This document shows, in pieces, positions 7,399-16,240 of a stretch of DNA of 64,000 bases. The stretch covers positions 93,093 to 157,092 of the forward strand of contig DATBGZ010000088.1 of NCBI GenBank assembly GCA_036557785.1. The letters run 5' to 3'. Source of the stretch: DATBGZ01 sp036557785. Its GTDB lineage: Bacteria; Actinomycetota; Actinomycetes; Mycobacteriales; Micromonosporaceae. Position 1 is the first letter of the stretch, and each line of letters starts with the position of its first letter. The notes under the pieces are model-generated. The model had not been told where the DNA came from and did no database searches. It saw nothing but the letters and a program-made list of their open reading frames with translations. The translations under genes were made by a program, and so were the position numbers.

Positions 7399-9189
7399 AT
7401 GGCACGGAGTTCGATCGGAGGCCTGACGCGCACATCGAGATTGCTCGTCAGCCTCTTCGCGGTCGGCGCGGTGTCAGTGCTCGCACTTTCGGCGTGCACG
7501 AGCAAGCCGACCAATACCACGCCAGGCAGCCTGGCGGACTGCGGGACTGACCCGGTCAACTGCAACAAGGGTGCGACCGCCCAAGGCGGCACCGTGACCT
7601 ACACCATCGAGAAGAAGATCAGCGGCTGGAACCTCAACGACGCGCTGTCGAACACGTTCGACTTCGCTGAGGTCCTCGACGCTGTCCTGCCAGCCGGGCC
7701 GTTCATCGTGCAGCCCGACTTCCAGGTCGTCAACAACCCCGACTTCGTGTCCTCCGTCGAGGTGACCAGCACCAACCCGGAGACGGTCGTCTACAAGATC
7801 AAGCCAGAGGCGGTCTGGGACGACGGCACGCCGATCGACGTCCAGGACTTCATCTACGCCTGGAAGACCCAGAACGGCAAGGACTGCCCGCCGCCGGAGA
7901 CGGACGCGGACGGTAACCCGGTCGCGGGATCGACCGGCTGCTACCAGGCCTCCACCGCTGGCTACGACCAGGTCGCATCGGTCACCGGTTCGGACAACGG
8001 CAAGACCGTGACGGTTGTCTACTCGACGCCGTTCGCCGACTGGAAGCTGCCGTTCGGCACGCTGTACCCGGCGCACATCGCGGCGCAGCACGGTGACATC
8101 AACACGGCGGCCGGTCTCGCGTCGGCGTGGAAGTGGTTCAACGACAACGTGCCGACCTACTCGGGTGGCCCGTACAAGATCAGTGACTTCGTCAAGGACA
8201 CCTCGGTCACCCTGGTGCCCAACGACAAGTGGTACGGCGCGGTCAAGCCGTCGCTGGACAAGCTGATCTTCCGGATCATCACGGACCAGACGGCCGAGGT
8301 CCCGGCGCTGCAGAACGGTGAGGTCAACGCGATCTACCCGCAGCCCAACCAGGACATCGTCGACTCGGTCAAGAACCTTCCCAACGTGTCCTACACGCTG
8401 GGCCAGGGCCTGACCTGGGAGCACTTCGACCTGAACGGCAAGAACCCGATGCTGAAGGACGCCGCGCTCCGCAAGGCGATCTTCACAGCGATCGACCGTC
8501 AGGAGATCATCGACAAGACGGTCGGCCTGTTCGTTCCGGGCCTCAAGCCGCTGAACAGCCACAACTTCGTGCCTGGGCAGGCTGGCTACAAGGACACCAT
8601 CACCCCGACCGGACAGGGCGCCGGCAATGTCGACGCCGCGAAGCAGATCCTTACCCAGGCCGGCTACCAGGGCGTGGGTACGGCGCTGAAGACCCCGTCG
8701 GGTCAGGATGTCAAGCTCCGGTTCCGCTACACGGAGGGCAACACCCTTCGTGAGCAGAGCGGCGAGCTGCTCCAGGCCCAGTTGGCGAAGCTGGGTATCC
8801 AGCTGACCCTCGAGCCGCTCACCGACCTCGGTGGCACGCTCGTCTCGGGCGACTTCGACATCATCATCTTCGCCTGGGTGGGTAACCCGTTCCCGTACGC
8901 GGGCGGCATCCAGCTCTGGAAGAGCGACAGTGGGAGCAACTACTCGCACTTCGCCGACGCCCAGAGCGACCAGCTGCTGCAGCAGGCGGCGACCAACCCC
9001 GACAACAACGCGGGCAACGACCTGCTGAACCAGTCGGACGCCATCCTGTCCGCGGCGGCGTACGTGCTGCCGCTGTTCCAGAAGCCGACCTTCCTGGCGG
9101 CCGACACGAACATCGCCAACCTGCGGAACAACTCGACCTCGGTCGGACCGCCGTACAACGTGCAGGAGTGGGGTCTGCGCGCCTCCTGA
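7399..9189 (+). CDS. Peptide ABC importer substrate-binding lipoprotein (family 5 SBP)
   Basis: 596 aa; ATG preceded by AGGAGG at 7-bp spacing. The N terminus is a lipoprotein signal with lipobox LSAC (Cys ~33), so it is anchored to the outer face of the membrane. The body matches DppA/OppA-type binding proteins: 'KPEAVWDDGTPIDVQDFIYA' near residue 135 is the family hallmark, followed by 'NPMLKDAALRKAIFTAIDR'. It begins a five-gene importer operon (binding protein, two permeases, two ATPases). A 15-bp perfect hairpin directly follows the stop and probably raises the ratio of this protein to the downstream subunits. Peptides are the likely substrate; other SBP_bac_5 ligands cannot be excluded. 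Confidence 0.93.
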   Translation: MARSSIGGLTRTSRLLVSLFAVGAVSVLALSACTSKPTNTTPGSLADCGTDPVNCNKGATAQGGTVTYTIEKKISGWNLNDALSNTFDFAEVLDAVLPAGPFIVQPDFQVVNNPDFVSSVEVTSTNPETVVYKIKPEAVWDDGTPIDVQDFIYAWKTQNGKDCPPPETDADGNPVAGSTGCYQASTAGYDQVASVTGSDNGKTVTVVYSTPFADWKLPFGTLYPAHIAAQHGDINTAAGLASAWKWFNDNVPTYSGGPYKISDFVKDTSVTLVPNDKWYGAVKPSLDKLIFRIITDQTAEVPALQNGEVNAIYPQPNQDIVDSVKNLPNVSYTLGQGLTWEHFDLNGKNPMLKDAALRKAIFTAIDRQEIIDKTVGLFVPGLKPLNSHNFVPGQAGYKDTITPTGQGAGNVDAAKQILTQAGYQGVGTALKTPSGQDVKLRFRYTEGNTLREQSGELLQAQLAKLGIQLTLEPLTDLGGTLVSGDFDIIIFAWVGNPFPYAGGIQLWKSDSGSNYSHFADAQSDQLLQQAATNPDNNAGNDLLNQSDAILSAAAYVLPLFQKPTFLAADTNIANLRNNSTSVGPPYNVQEWGLRAS

Positions 9190-9234
9190 CGCCTCAGGCG
9201 TAGGAACGCGTTCCCTCTTCTTCCACACACAGCG

Positions 9235-9265
9235 GGACCCCGGGTGTCACTGACACCCGGGGTCC
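9235..9265 (+). terminator. Strong intra-operon hairpin (attenuator or RNA stabiliser)
   Basis: A perfect inverted repeat: the left arm 9235-9249 (GGACCCCGGGTGTCA) is the exact complement of 9251-9265, with one unpaired base between. There is no T tract. It lies between the binding-protein gene and the first permease gene, where such hairpins protect the upstream transcript or partly terminate transcription. Confidence 0.8.
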
Positions 9266-9302
9266 TGCCCCAAGAGTGGCGGTGTGTCGCAGGAGGTTCA
9301 CG

Positions 9303-10295
9303 GTGTTCGTCTTCATCCTCAGGCGCGTGCTGATCTCGATTCCCGTGCTGATCGGGTCGACGATCCTCGTGTTCATCATTGGCAAGCTGCTGGGCGACCC
9401 CCTGCAGGATCTCAGGCTGCGCAACCCACCGGTGCCGGCCGCGACGATTCGCGCCGAGGAGCATCGCCTCTGGTTGGACCGGCCGTTGCCGGAGCAGTAC
9501 CTGCTCTGGCTCAAGGGCTTGGTGCTGCACGGCAACTTCGGGCCGTCGGTGAACCCCACCGACAGCATCGGTGGCGAGCTCGGCAGCCACATGTGGGTCA
9601 CGATGCGGCTCGTGCTGGCCGCGGTCTTCATCGCGTTGGTGCTCGCAGTGGTCACCGGCGTGCTCAGCGCCGTGCGGCAGTACAGCCCGTTCGACTACAC
9701 CACCACGTTCTTCGGTTTCCTCTTCTTCTCCATGCCGATCTTCTGGTTCGCGGCGCTGCTCAAGGCCGGGGGCATCTGGTACAACCAGCACGTCAACCCG
9801 GCCACCTTCTTCACGATCGGTGACAGATCGGTGGATGCGCAGTTACCCAACCACGCGTGGTGGACCACGACCTCGGACATCATCGGCCACCTGGTCCTGC
9901 CGACGATCGCGCTCGGGCTCGCGGGCTACGCCTCGTGGACCCGGTTCACCCGCGCCTCCCTGCTCGAGGTGCTGGACAGCGACTACGTCCGGCTCGCCCG
10001 GGCCAAGGGCCTCTCGTCACGCCGGGTGCTGGTCAAGCACGCGCTGCGCAACGCGCTCATCCCGCTCACCACGGTCACCGCGCTGGACATCGCCGCGCTC
10101 TTCGGCGGCGCCATCATCACGGAGTCGGTGTTCCAGTGGCGCGGCATGGGCGCACTGTTCCAGCAGTCGCTGATCCAATACGATGTCTATCTGCTGATGG
10201 CATGGCTGCTGGTCACCGCCACCATCGTCATCGTGTTCAACCTCGTCGCCGACCTGCTCTACGGCGTTCTCGACCCGAGGATCCGCCATGCCTGA
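9303..10295 (+). CDS. Peptide ABC importer permease (DppB/OppB type)
   Basis: 330 aa. The start is the GTG at 9303, chosen because AGGAGG lies 6 bp upstream; a GTG at 9276 lacks a ribosome site. The N-terminal membrane helix 'ILRRVLISIPVLIGSTILVFII' and the later coupling-helix region 'YVRLARAKGLSSRRVLVKHALRNALIPL' (residues ~226-255) are diagnostic of DppB-type permeases, which insert in the membrane and contact the ATPases through the EAA loop. About six membrane segments are present. It overlaps the next permease gene by 8 bp. Confidence 0.93.
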   Translation: MFVFILRRVLISIPVLIGSTILVFIIGKLLGDPLQDLRLRNPPVPAATIRAEEHRLWLDRPLPEQYLLWLKGLVLHGNFGPSVNPTDSIGGELGSHMWVTMRLVLAAVFIALVLAVVTGVLSAVRQYSPFDYTTTFFGFLFFSMPIFWFAALLKAGGIWYNQHVNPATFFTIGDRSVDAQLPNHAWWTTTSDIIGHLVLPTIALGLAGYASWTRFTRASLLEVLDSDYVRLARAKGLSSRRVLVKHALRNALIPLTTVTALDIAALFGGAIITESVFQWRGMGALFQQSLIQYDVYLLMAWLLVTATIVIVFNLVADLLYGVLDPRIRHA

Positions 10296-11298
10296 ACCCA
10301 CGGCCACCACCACCGCCACAAGCGGAACCACGACAAGCGGAACCACGACGACCGGGACGGGGCCAGCGCTGGCGCCAGGATCCCCGCCGCCGTCCGGGCA
10401 ACTCACCAGGCCCGTCGAGCGCGAGTTCACCATCAAAGAGCGCAGCCAGCTCCGCCAGGCGACGCGTCGCTTCCTGCGTCACCGGGCCGCGGTGGTCAGC
10501 CTCGGCGTGCTCATCGCGATGGCCCTCTTCGCCTTCGTGGGCCCGCTCGTCTGGACGCACGACTACCGATTCCTGAACGGACCCAGCAATGCCAAGCCCA
10601 ACATCCACTACCCGATGGGCACCGACAACCTCGGCCACGACGTGATGGCCCAGGTGATGCGGGGGACGCAGCAGTCGATCAAGGTCGCGCTCCTGATCGC
10701 GGTGCTGGCCACCGTGGCCGGCAGCATCTGGGGCGTGGTCGCCGGCTTCCTGCGCGGTTGGGTGGACTCCGGCCTCATGCGGCTGGCCGACCTGATCCTC
10801 ACGATCCCGGGTCTGGCCCTGGCCGCCGCGATCGCCCGCAGCCAGGCACGCCACGCGAGCTCCGGCTGGTGGATCATCGGGATCATCCTCGGCAGCCTCT
10901 CCGCGCCCTACGTGGCCCGCGTCGTGCGCGGCATGGTGCTCTCGCTGCGGGAGCGCGAGTACATCGAGGCGTCCCGCGCGCTGGGCGCCACCAACGGACG
11001 GATCATGTCGCGGCACCTGATCCCCAACGCCTTCGCGGTGGTGATCGTCAACGCGACGCTGCTCGTGGCCGCGGGCATCCTCGGCGAGACCGCGCTGTCG
11101 TTCTTCGGCTTCGGCATCCAGGCCCCGGACACCTCGCTCGGCCTGCTCGTCTCCGCCGGGCAGGGCGCGGTCTTCACCCGGCCCTGGCTGTTCTACTTCC
11201 CGGGCTTGTTCATCATCGTCTTCGCGCTCTCCGTGAACTTCGTCGGTGACGGGCTGCGCGACGCCCTCGACCCCCAGCAGACAAGGCAGCGTCGGTGA
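10288..11298 (+). CDS. Peptide ABC importer permease (DppC/OppC type)
   Basis: 336 aa. The ATG lies inside the end of the first permease gene. An unusual ~50-residue cytoplasmic N terminus is rich in Thr, Gly, Pro and Ala, with near-repeats of 'TSGTTT', before the conserved 'RFLRHRAAVVSLGVLIAMA' first helix. The extracellular 'HYPMGTDNLGHDVMAQVMRGTQ' and the EAA loop 'EYIEASRALGATNGRIMSRHLIPNA' identify the DppC family. Its stop overlaps the next start by 4 bp. The low-complexity N terminus is probably unstructured and variable between strains. Confidence 0.93.
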   Translation: MPEPTATTTATSGTTTSGTTTTGTGPALAPGSPPPSGQLTRPVEREFTIKERSQLRQATRRFLRHRAAVVSLGVLIAMALFAFVGPLVWTHDYRFLNGPSNAKPNIHYPMGTDNLGHDVMAQVMRGTQQSIKVALLIAVLATVAGSIWGVVAGFLRGWVDSGLMRLADLILTIPGLALAAAIARSQARHASSGWWIIGIILGSLSAPYVARVVRGMVLSLREREYIEASRALGATNGRIMSRHLIPNAFAVVIVNATLLVAAGILGETALSFFGFGIQAPDTSLGLLVSAGQGAVFTRPWLFYFPGLFIIVFALSVNFVGDGLRDALDPQQTRQRR

Positions 11299-12392
11299 TC
11301 ACGAACTTCGAGCCCGTACGAACCGCCCAGACAAAGCCCAACGTCTCGCTCGAAGTCCAGGATCTGACCGTTACCTTCCCCACGGAGGACGGCGAGGTCC
11401 ACGCAGTCCGCGGTGTCAGCTACGAGTTGCGCCGCGGCGAGGCGCTCGGCATCGTGGGCGAGTCGGGATCGGGCAAGTCGGTCAGCTCGCTCGCCGTGAT
11501 GGGTCTGCTGCCGAAGTCGGCGAAGATCACCGGGTCGATCAAGTTCCAGGGCGAGGAGCTGCTGGGGCTCTCGGACAAGGGCCTCAGCCGGATCCGGGGT
11601 GCCAAGATCTCCATGATCTTCCAGGACCCGCTCACCTCGCTGAACCCGGTGTACCGGGTCGGCAGCCAGGTCGCCGAGGCCGTGCTCGCGCACAACGAGA
11701 TCTCCAAGATCGAAGCCCGCGACCGCGCGATCGAGTTGCTGCGCATCGTGGGCATCCCGCACCCGGAGCAGCGGGTGGACAACTACCCCCACGAGATGTC
11801 CGGCGGCATGCGCCAGCGTGCGGTGATCGCGATCGCCATGGCGAACAACCCCGATGTGATCATCGCCGATGAGCCGACCACGGCCCTGGACGTGACCGTG
11901 CAGGCTCAGGTGCTGGAGGCACTCGAGGCCGCCCGGGCCGAGACGGGCGCCGCGCTCGTGCTCATCACGCACGACCTGGGCGTGATCGCGGGCCACGCGG
12001 ACCGGATCTGCGTGATGTACGCCGGCAAGCTCGTCGAGACCGGTACCGCGGACGACATCTTCTACAACCCCCGCATGCCGTACGCCCTCGGCCTGCTCGG
12101 CAGCCTGCCCCGGCTCGACAGCTCCCGCAGACAACGACTCTCGCCGATCCAGGGCTCGCCGCCCTCGCTGGTGAACCTGCCGCCGGGGTGCCCGTTCACG
12201 CCGCGCTGCCCGCTGGCGCGCGAGATCTGCGACGAGGTAGAGCCCTCCCTCGTGCCCACGGACAGCCCGCACCATCTGGCGGCGTGCCACTTCCACACCG
12301 AGCTCGTCGGCCGCACGGCCGGGGACCTGTTCGGGACGTCATCGGCCGACCCGGAGTTGCCCGAGGTCGCGGACCTGGAGGTAACACAGTGA
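11295..12392 (+). CDS. Peptide ABC importer ATPase (DppD/OppD type)
   Basis: 365 aa from a GTG that overlaps the permease stop (GTGA). Walker A is 'GESGSGKSVSS' near residue 55; the signature is 'SGGMRQRAVIAIAMA'; Walker B is 'VIIADEPTTALD'; the H-loop is 'LITHDLGVI'. The C-terminal oligopeptide-transporter domain has the usual Cys motif 'CPFTPRCPLAREIC'. It pairs with the following ATPase to energise import. Confidence 0.94.
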   Translation: MITNFEPVRTAQTKPNVSLEVQDLTVTFPTEDGEVHAVRGVSYELRRGEALGIVGESGSGKSVSSLAVMGLLPKSAKITGSIKFQGEELLGLSDKGLSRIRGAKISMIFQDPLTSLNPVYRVGSQVAEAVLAHNEISKIEARDRAIELLRIVGIPHPEQRVDNYPHEMSGGMRQRAVIAIAMANNPDVIIADEPTTALDVTVQAQVLEALEAARAETGAALVLITHDLGVIAGHADRICVMYAGKLVETGTADDIFYNPRMPYALGLLGSLPRLDSSRRQRLSPIQGSPPSLVNLPPGCPFTPRCPLAREICDEVEPSLVPTDSPHHLAACHFHTELVGRTAGDLFGTSSADPELPEVADLEVTQ

Positions 12393-13456
12393 CCGGCGTC
12401 TCCGCACCAAGCCAGGTCGCCCCGCCGCCCGTGGGCTCGGCGACGCCGGTGGTCTCGGTGCGCAACCTGGTCAAGCACTTCCCGGTGCGCTCCAAGGGCC
12501 TCGTGCGCCGCACGATCGGTGACGTGCACGCGGTCTGCGACATCTCGTTCGACCTCATGCCGCGCGAGACGCTGGGCCTGGTCGGCGAGTCGGGCTGTGG
12601 CAAGACCACGACCGGACGGCTGCTGCTCAACCTGGTCGGCGCGACCTCGGGATCGATCGGCTATGGCGGACGGGAGCTCACGAAGCTCTCCCAGCGGGCG
12701 ATGCGCCCGTTGCGGCGGGACCTGCAGATCGTGTTCCAGGACCCGTTCGCCTCGCTCGACCCGCGGATGACGGTCAACGAGATCGTGGCCGAGCCGTTGC
12801 GGATCCACGGTCTGTTCGGCTCCGGCGAGCAGGGCTGGGCCCAGGTCCGGGGCCTCCTGCGCCAGGTCGGGCTCAACCCAGAGCACGGCAACCGCTACTC
12901 GCACCAGTTCTCCGGCGGCCAACGCCAGCGCATCGGCATCGCCCGGGCGCTGGCCCTCAAGCCGAAGGTGCTGGTGCTGGACGAGCCGGTCTCGGCGCTG
13001 GACGTCTCGATCCAGGCCGGCGTGATCAACCTGCTGGAGGACCTGCAGCACGACCTCGGGCTGTCGTTCCTGTTCATCTCGCACGACCTCTCGGTGATTC
13101 GCCACATCGCGCACCGGGTCGCGGTGATGTACCTGGGCCGCATCGTCGAGACCGCGCCGGTGGAGGAGATCTTCCAGAAGGCCACGCACCCGTACACCCA
13201 GGCCCTCATCTCGGCGATCCCGCTGCCCGACCCGCACAAGGAGCGCACCCGCAAGCGCATCCTGCTCACCGGGGATGTGCCCAGCCCGGTCAACCCACCC
13301 TCCGGCTGCCGGTTCCGCACCCGCTGCCCCAAGTTCGCGACCCAGCTCACGCCGAGCGAGCAGGAGAAGTGCGTCAACGAACTGCCGGCGCTGGTCGATC
13401 GCGGCTCCGGCCACCCGACGGCCTGCCACTACGCCGAGGCGCTCAAGCTGGTCTGA
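12389..13456 (+). CDS. Peptide ABC importer ATPase (DppF/OppF type)
   Basis: 355 aa. The GTG at 12389 overlaps the preceding stop by 4 bp and has GGAGG 7 bp upstream. Walker A is 'GESGCGKTTTGRLLLNLV', the signature is 'SGGQRQRIGIARALAL', Walker B is 'VLVLDEPVSALDVS', and the C-terminal motif 'SGCRFRTRCPKFA' matches OppF/DppF proteins. It is the last gene of the importer operon; the short hairpin CCGCC...GGCGG at 13458-13472 just after the stop may be a weak terminator. Confidence 0.94.
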   Translation: MTGVSAPSQVAPPPVGSATPVVSVRNLVKHFPVRSKGLVRRTIGDVHAVCDISFDLMPRETLGLVGESGCGKTTTGRLLLNLVGATSGSIGYGGRELTKLSQRAMRPLRRDLQIVFQDPFASLDPRMTVNEIVAEPLRIHGLFGSGEQGWAQVRGLLRQVGLNPEHGNRYSHQFSGGQRQRIGIARALALKPKVLVLDEPVSALDVSIQAGVINLLEDLQHDLGLSFLFISHDLSVIRHIAHRVAVMYLGRIVETAPVEEIFQKATHPYTQALISAIPLPDPHKERTRKRILLTGDVPSPVNPPSGCRFRTRCPKFATQLTPSEQEKCVNELPALVDRGSGHPTACHYAEALKLV

Positions 13457-13507
13457 GCCGCCCGTCCGGCGGTGTCCGTACAGCGCAGGCCGTTGTACGG
13501 TGCGAGG

Positions 13508-14878
13508 GTGGCAGGTGATCAGATGCTCGACGCGAGGCATGCTGCGGCGACCCGACGCCTGCGCGAGGCGTACGACGCTCTGCCGCCGGGTTCGCCCGTA
13601 CGGTTGGCCAAGCGCACGTCGAACCTGTTCCGCTTCGGCGCTCGGGAGCGGCTGCCAGGCCTGGACGTCTCCGGGCTCGATGGCGTGCTCTCGGTCGACC
13701 CGGTCACGCGCACCGCGCACGTGCAGGGCATGACGACCTACGAGACGTTGGTCGACGCCACGCTCGCGCACGGGCTGATGCCGCTCGTGGTGCCGCAGTT
13801 GAAGACCATCACGCTGGGCGGCGCGGTGGCGGGGCTGGGCATCGAGTCCTCCTCGTTCCGCAACGGCCTGCCGCACGAGTCGGTGCGCGAGTTGGAGGTG
13901 CTCACCGGCGACGGGCGCGTCGTGGTCGCCAGCGAGACCAACGAGCACGCCAACCTGTTCCGGGCATTCCCGAACTCCTACGGCACGCTCGGCTACTCCC
14001 TGCGGTTGGTCATCGAACTGGAGCCGGTCAAGCCGTACGTACGCCTGCGCCATCTGCGTTTCTCCGCCGCCGAGGACTGCCTGGCGGCGATGGGCGAGGT
14101 CTGCACGAAGCGCAGCCATGACGGGCAGAGCGTGGACTTTGTCGACGGTACGGTCTTCTCTCCGGATGAGCAATACATCACGATAGGCACCTTCGTCGAT
14201 GAGGCACCGGCCACCAGCGACTACACCGGGATGGGGATCTACTACCGCTCGCTGCAGCGCCGCGAGGAGGATTATCTGTCGGTGCGGGATTATCTGTGGC
14301 GCTGGGACACCGACTGGTTCTGGTGTTCGCGGGCCCTTGGCGTCCAGTCGCCCGTCGTCCGTCGGCTGTGGCCCCGCCGCTACCGGCGCTCCGATGTGTA
14401 CCGGCGCATGGTCGCCTTCGACCGCCGGCACCAGCTCTCCGACCGGGTCGCGCGGCTGCGCGGGCAACGGCCGGGTGAGTCGGTGGTGCAGGACGTCGAG
14501 ATCCCGATCGATGCCACGGCGAAGTTCCTCGATGTCTTCCACCGCGACGTCGGCATCACTCCGGTCTGGCTCTGTCCGCTGAGGCTGCGCGCCAGCACCG
14601 CCTGGCCGCTCTATCCGCTGGAGCCGAGCCAGCTCTACGTGAACGTGGGCTTCTGGTCGACCGTTTCGCTGGCGGCCGGCCAGGCCGAAGACCACCACAA
14701 CCGGCTCGTGGAGGAGGCGGTGCACGCGCTGGGTGGGCACAAGTCGCTCTACTCGACCGTGCACTACTCGGCCGACGAGTTCTGGCACCGGTACAACGGT
14801 GCCGCCTACCGGGCGGTGAAGGCGGCCTACGATCCGGACGGTCGCCTGCCAGACCTGTACCGCAAGGTCAGCGCCTGA
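13508..14878 (+). CDS. tmsA: FAD-binding oxidoreductase, 10-methyl fatty acid reductase TmsA/BfaA-like
   Basis: About 456 aa. Possible starts are GTG 13472, GTG 13508 and ATG 13523; 13508 is chosen because the conserved N-terminal region begins just after it, but the ribosome site is weak. The FAD_binding_4 fold is recognisable: 'VRLAKRTSNLFRF', 'VPQLKTITLGGAVAGLGIESSSFRNG', 'NSYGTLGYSLRLVIELEPVKPYV'. The family also contains plant DWF1 and human DHCR24, which reduce side-chain double bonds. It is followed by a CFA-synthase-like methyltransferase, the pairing of mycobacterial bfaA/bfaB and tmsA/tmsB, in which TmsA reduces the 10-methylene group made by TmsB to a 10-methyl branch. CCGTAC (13476-13481) and GTACGG (13495-13500) flank the likely promoter. 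Confidence 0.82.
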   Translation: MAGDQMLDARHAAATRRLREAYDALPPGSPVRLAKRTSNLFRFGARERLPGLDVSGLDGVLSVDPVTRTAHVQGMTTYETLVDATLAHGLMPLVVPQLKTITLGGAVAGLGIESSSFRNGLPHESVRELEVLTGDGRVVVASETNEHANLFRAFPNSYGTLGYSLRLVIELEPVKPYVRLRHLRFSAAEDCLAAMGEVCTKRSHDGQSVDFVDGTVFSPDEQYITIGTFVDEAPATSDYTGMGIYYRSLQRREEDYLSVRDYLWRWDTDWFWCSRALGVQSPVVRRLWPRRYRRSDVYRRMVAFDRRHQLSDRVARLRGQRPGESVVQDVEIPIDATAKFLDVFHRDVGITPVWLCPLRLRASTAWPLYPLEPSQLYVNVGFWSTVSLAAGQAEDHHNRLVEEAVHALGGHKSLYSTVHYSADEFWHRYNGAAYRAVKAAYDPDGRLPDLYRKVSA

Positions 14879-14900
14879 TGCCCGGCACCGGACAACTGAC

Positions 14901-16166
14901 ATGGCGGAGAGGGGAACGACGGTGACGCGTGCGGACGCCATCGCCCGGGTGATCGCCCGGAACACCAACCAGGTCCAGGTGAAGGTCTTCGACGGCAGCC
15001 GGGCAGGGCCGGCCGATGCTCCGGTAACCATCGATTTCCGTTCGCCCCGAGCGTTCAACTTCCTTGCCACGTCGCCGAACCAGCTCGGTCTCGCCCGCGC
15101 CTTTGTCAGTGGCGAGATCAACGTCGATGGCGACCTCTACACGGCACTGTCCACATTGGGTAACCAGAGGTTCGACGTTCCCGTCGCCGAGATGCTCACG
15201 CTGGTGCGCCAGCTCGGCGGTCTGCGCCTGCTGCGCCGGCCGCCCCGGCCGCCGCAGGAGGTCCGTCTGCGTGGCCGCCGGCACAGCAAGGCGCGGGACA
15301 GCCAGGCTATCTCCCACCACTACGACGTTTCGAACAAGTTCTACGAATGGCTGCTCGGCCCGTCGATGGCGTACACCTGCGCGGTCTACCCGACGGCCGC
15401 CGCGACGCTCGAGGAGGCGCAGTTCGCCAAGCATGACCTGGTGGCCCGCAAGATCGGCCTGCGGCCGGGCATGCGGCTGCTCGACGTGGGCTGCGGCTGG
15501 GGCGGCATGGTCATGCACGCGGCCCGGCACTACGGCGTCAAGGCGCTGGGGGTCACGCTGTCGCGGCGGCAGGCGGAGTGGGCCCAGAAGGCGATCGCCG
15601 ACGCCGGTCTGAGCGACCTCGCCGAGGTGCGCCACCTCGATTACCGCGATGTCGAGGAGAAGGAGTTCGACGCGATCAGCTCGATCGGCCTGACCGAGCA
15701 CATCGGCGTGCGGCAGATGCCCGCCTACTTCGCGTTCCTGCACAAGCGGCTGCGTCCCGGGGGGCGTCTGCTCAACCACTGCATCACCGAGCCGGACAAC
15801 CAGACCCCGGTGGCGCGCAACGGGTTCATCAGCCGCTACATCTTCCCCGACGGGGAACTCACCGGCGTCGGCAGGATCATCTCCGACATGCACGATGCCG
15901 GCTTCGAGGTGCGCCACGAGGAGAACCTGCGTGAGCACTACGCGATGACCACCAGGGCGTGGGCCGAGAACCTCGACGCGCACTGGGACGAGTCGGTCCG
16001 GGAGGTAGGGCTGCCGAAGGCCCGCACCTGGCGCCTCTACCTCGCCGGGGTCCGGCTCGGCTTCGAGCGCAACCAGATCCAGCTGCACCAGGTGCTCGGC
16101 GTCAGGCTGCACGCCGACGGTGGCTCGGACATGCCGCTGCGCCCGGACTGGGAGAGCGCCGCGTAA
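14901..16166 (+). CDS. tmsB: SAM-dependent fatty acid C-methyltransferase (CFA-synthase family), TmsB/BfaB-like
   Basis: 421 aa from ATG 14901; GTG 14922 is an alternative with a better purine-rich site (GAGGGGAA) upstream. An N-terminal SCP-like lipid-binding region (~1-125) is followed by the class I methyltransferase core: 'SHHYDVSNKFYEWLLG', 'MAYTCAVYP', motif I 'LLDVGCGWGGMVMHAA', and 'SIGLTEHIGVRQM', all signatures of cyclopropane/methylene fatty acid synthases. It should act on oleoyl chains of membrane phospholipids to give 10-methylene chains. It begins 22 bp after tmsA, the typical two-gene unit. Tuberculostearate-type membrane lipids are therefore predicted for the organism. Confidence 0.85.
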   Translation: MAERGTTVTRADAIARVIARNTNQVQVKVFDGSRAGPADAPVTIDFRSPRAFNFLATSPNQLGLARAFVSGEINVDGDLYTALSTLGNQRFDVPVAEMLTLVRQLGGLRLLRRPPRPPQEVRLRGRRHSKARDSQAISHHYDVSNKFYEWLLGPSMAYTCAVYPTAAATLEEAQFAKHDLVARKIGLRPGMRLLDVGCGWGGMVMHAARHYGVKALGVTLSRRQAEWAQKAIADAGLSDLAEVRHLDYRDVEEKEFDAISSIGLTEHIGVRQMPAYFAFLHKRLRPGGRLLNHCITEPDNQTPVARNGFISRYIFPDGELTGVGRIISDMHDAGFEVRHEENLREHYAMTTRAWAENLDAHWDESVREVGLPKARTWRLYLAGVRLGFERNQIQLHQVLGVRLHADGGSDMPLRPDWESAA

Positions 16167-16240
16167 CGCCGAGGGCCGGAGTGCCCGGCCGTACGGCCGC
16201 AACCCCTTGTCTTGCGCCCGTTGGCGTGGATGATCAGGGC

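Noticed and set aside
7474..9228. 584-codon open frame on - opposite the binding-protein gene
   Set aside because: Composition is typical of an antisense frame in high-GC DNA, and the plus frame is a clear lipoprotein with the SBP family motif.
13458..13472. Terminator after the peptide-importer operon
   Set aside because: The stem is only five base pairs with no T tract; kept only as a remark in the ATPase entry.
12062..15121. 1019-codon open frame on - spanning the ATPase and tmsA genes
   Set aside because: It crosses two well-supported + strand genes and shows no recognisable domains.
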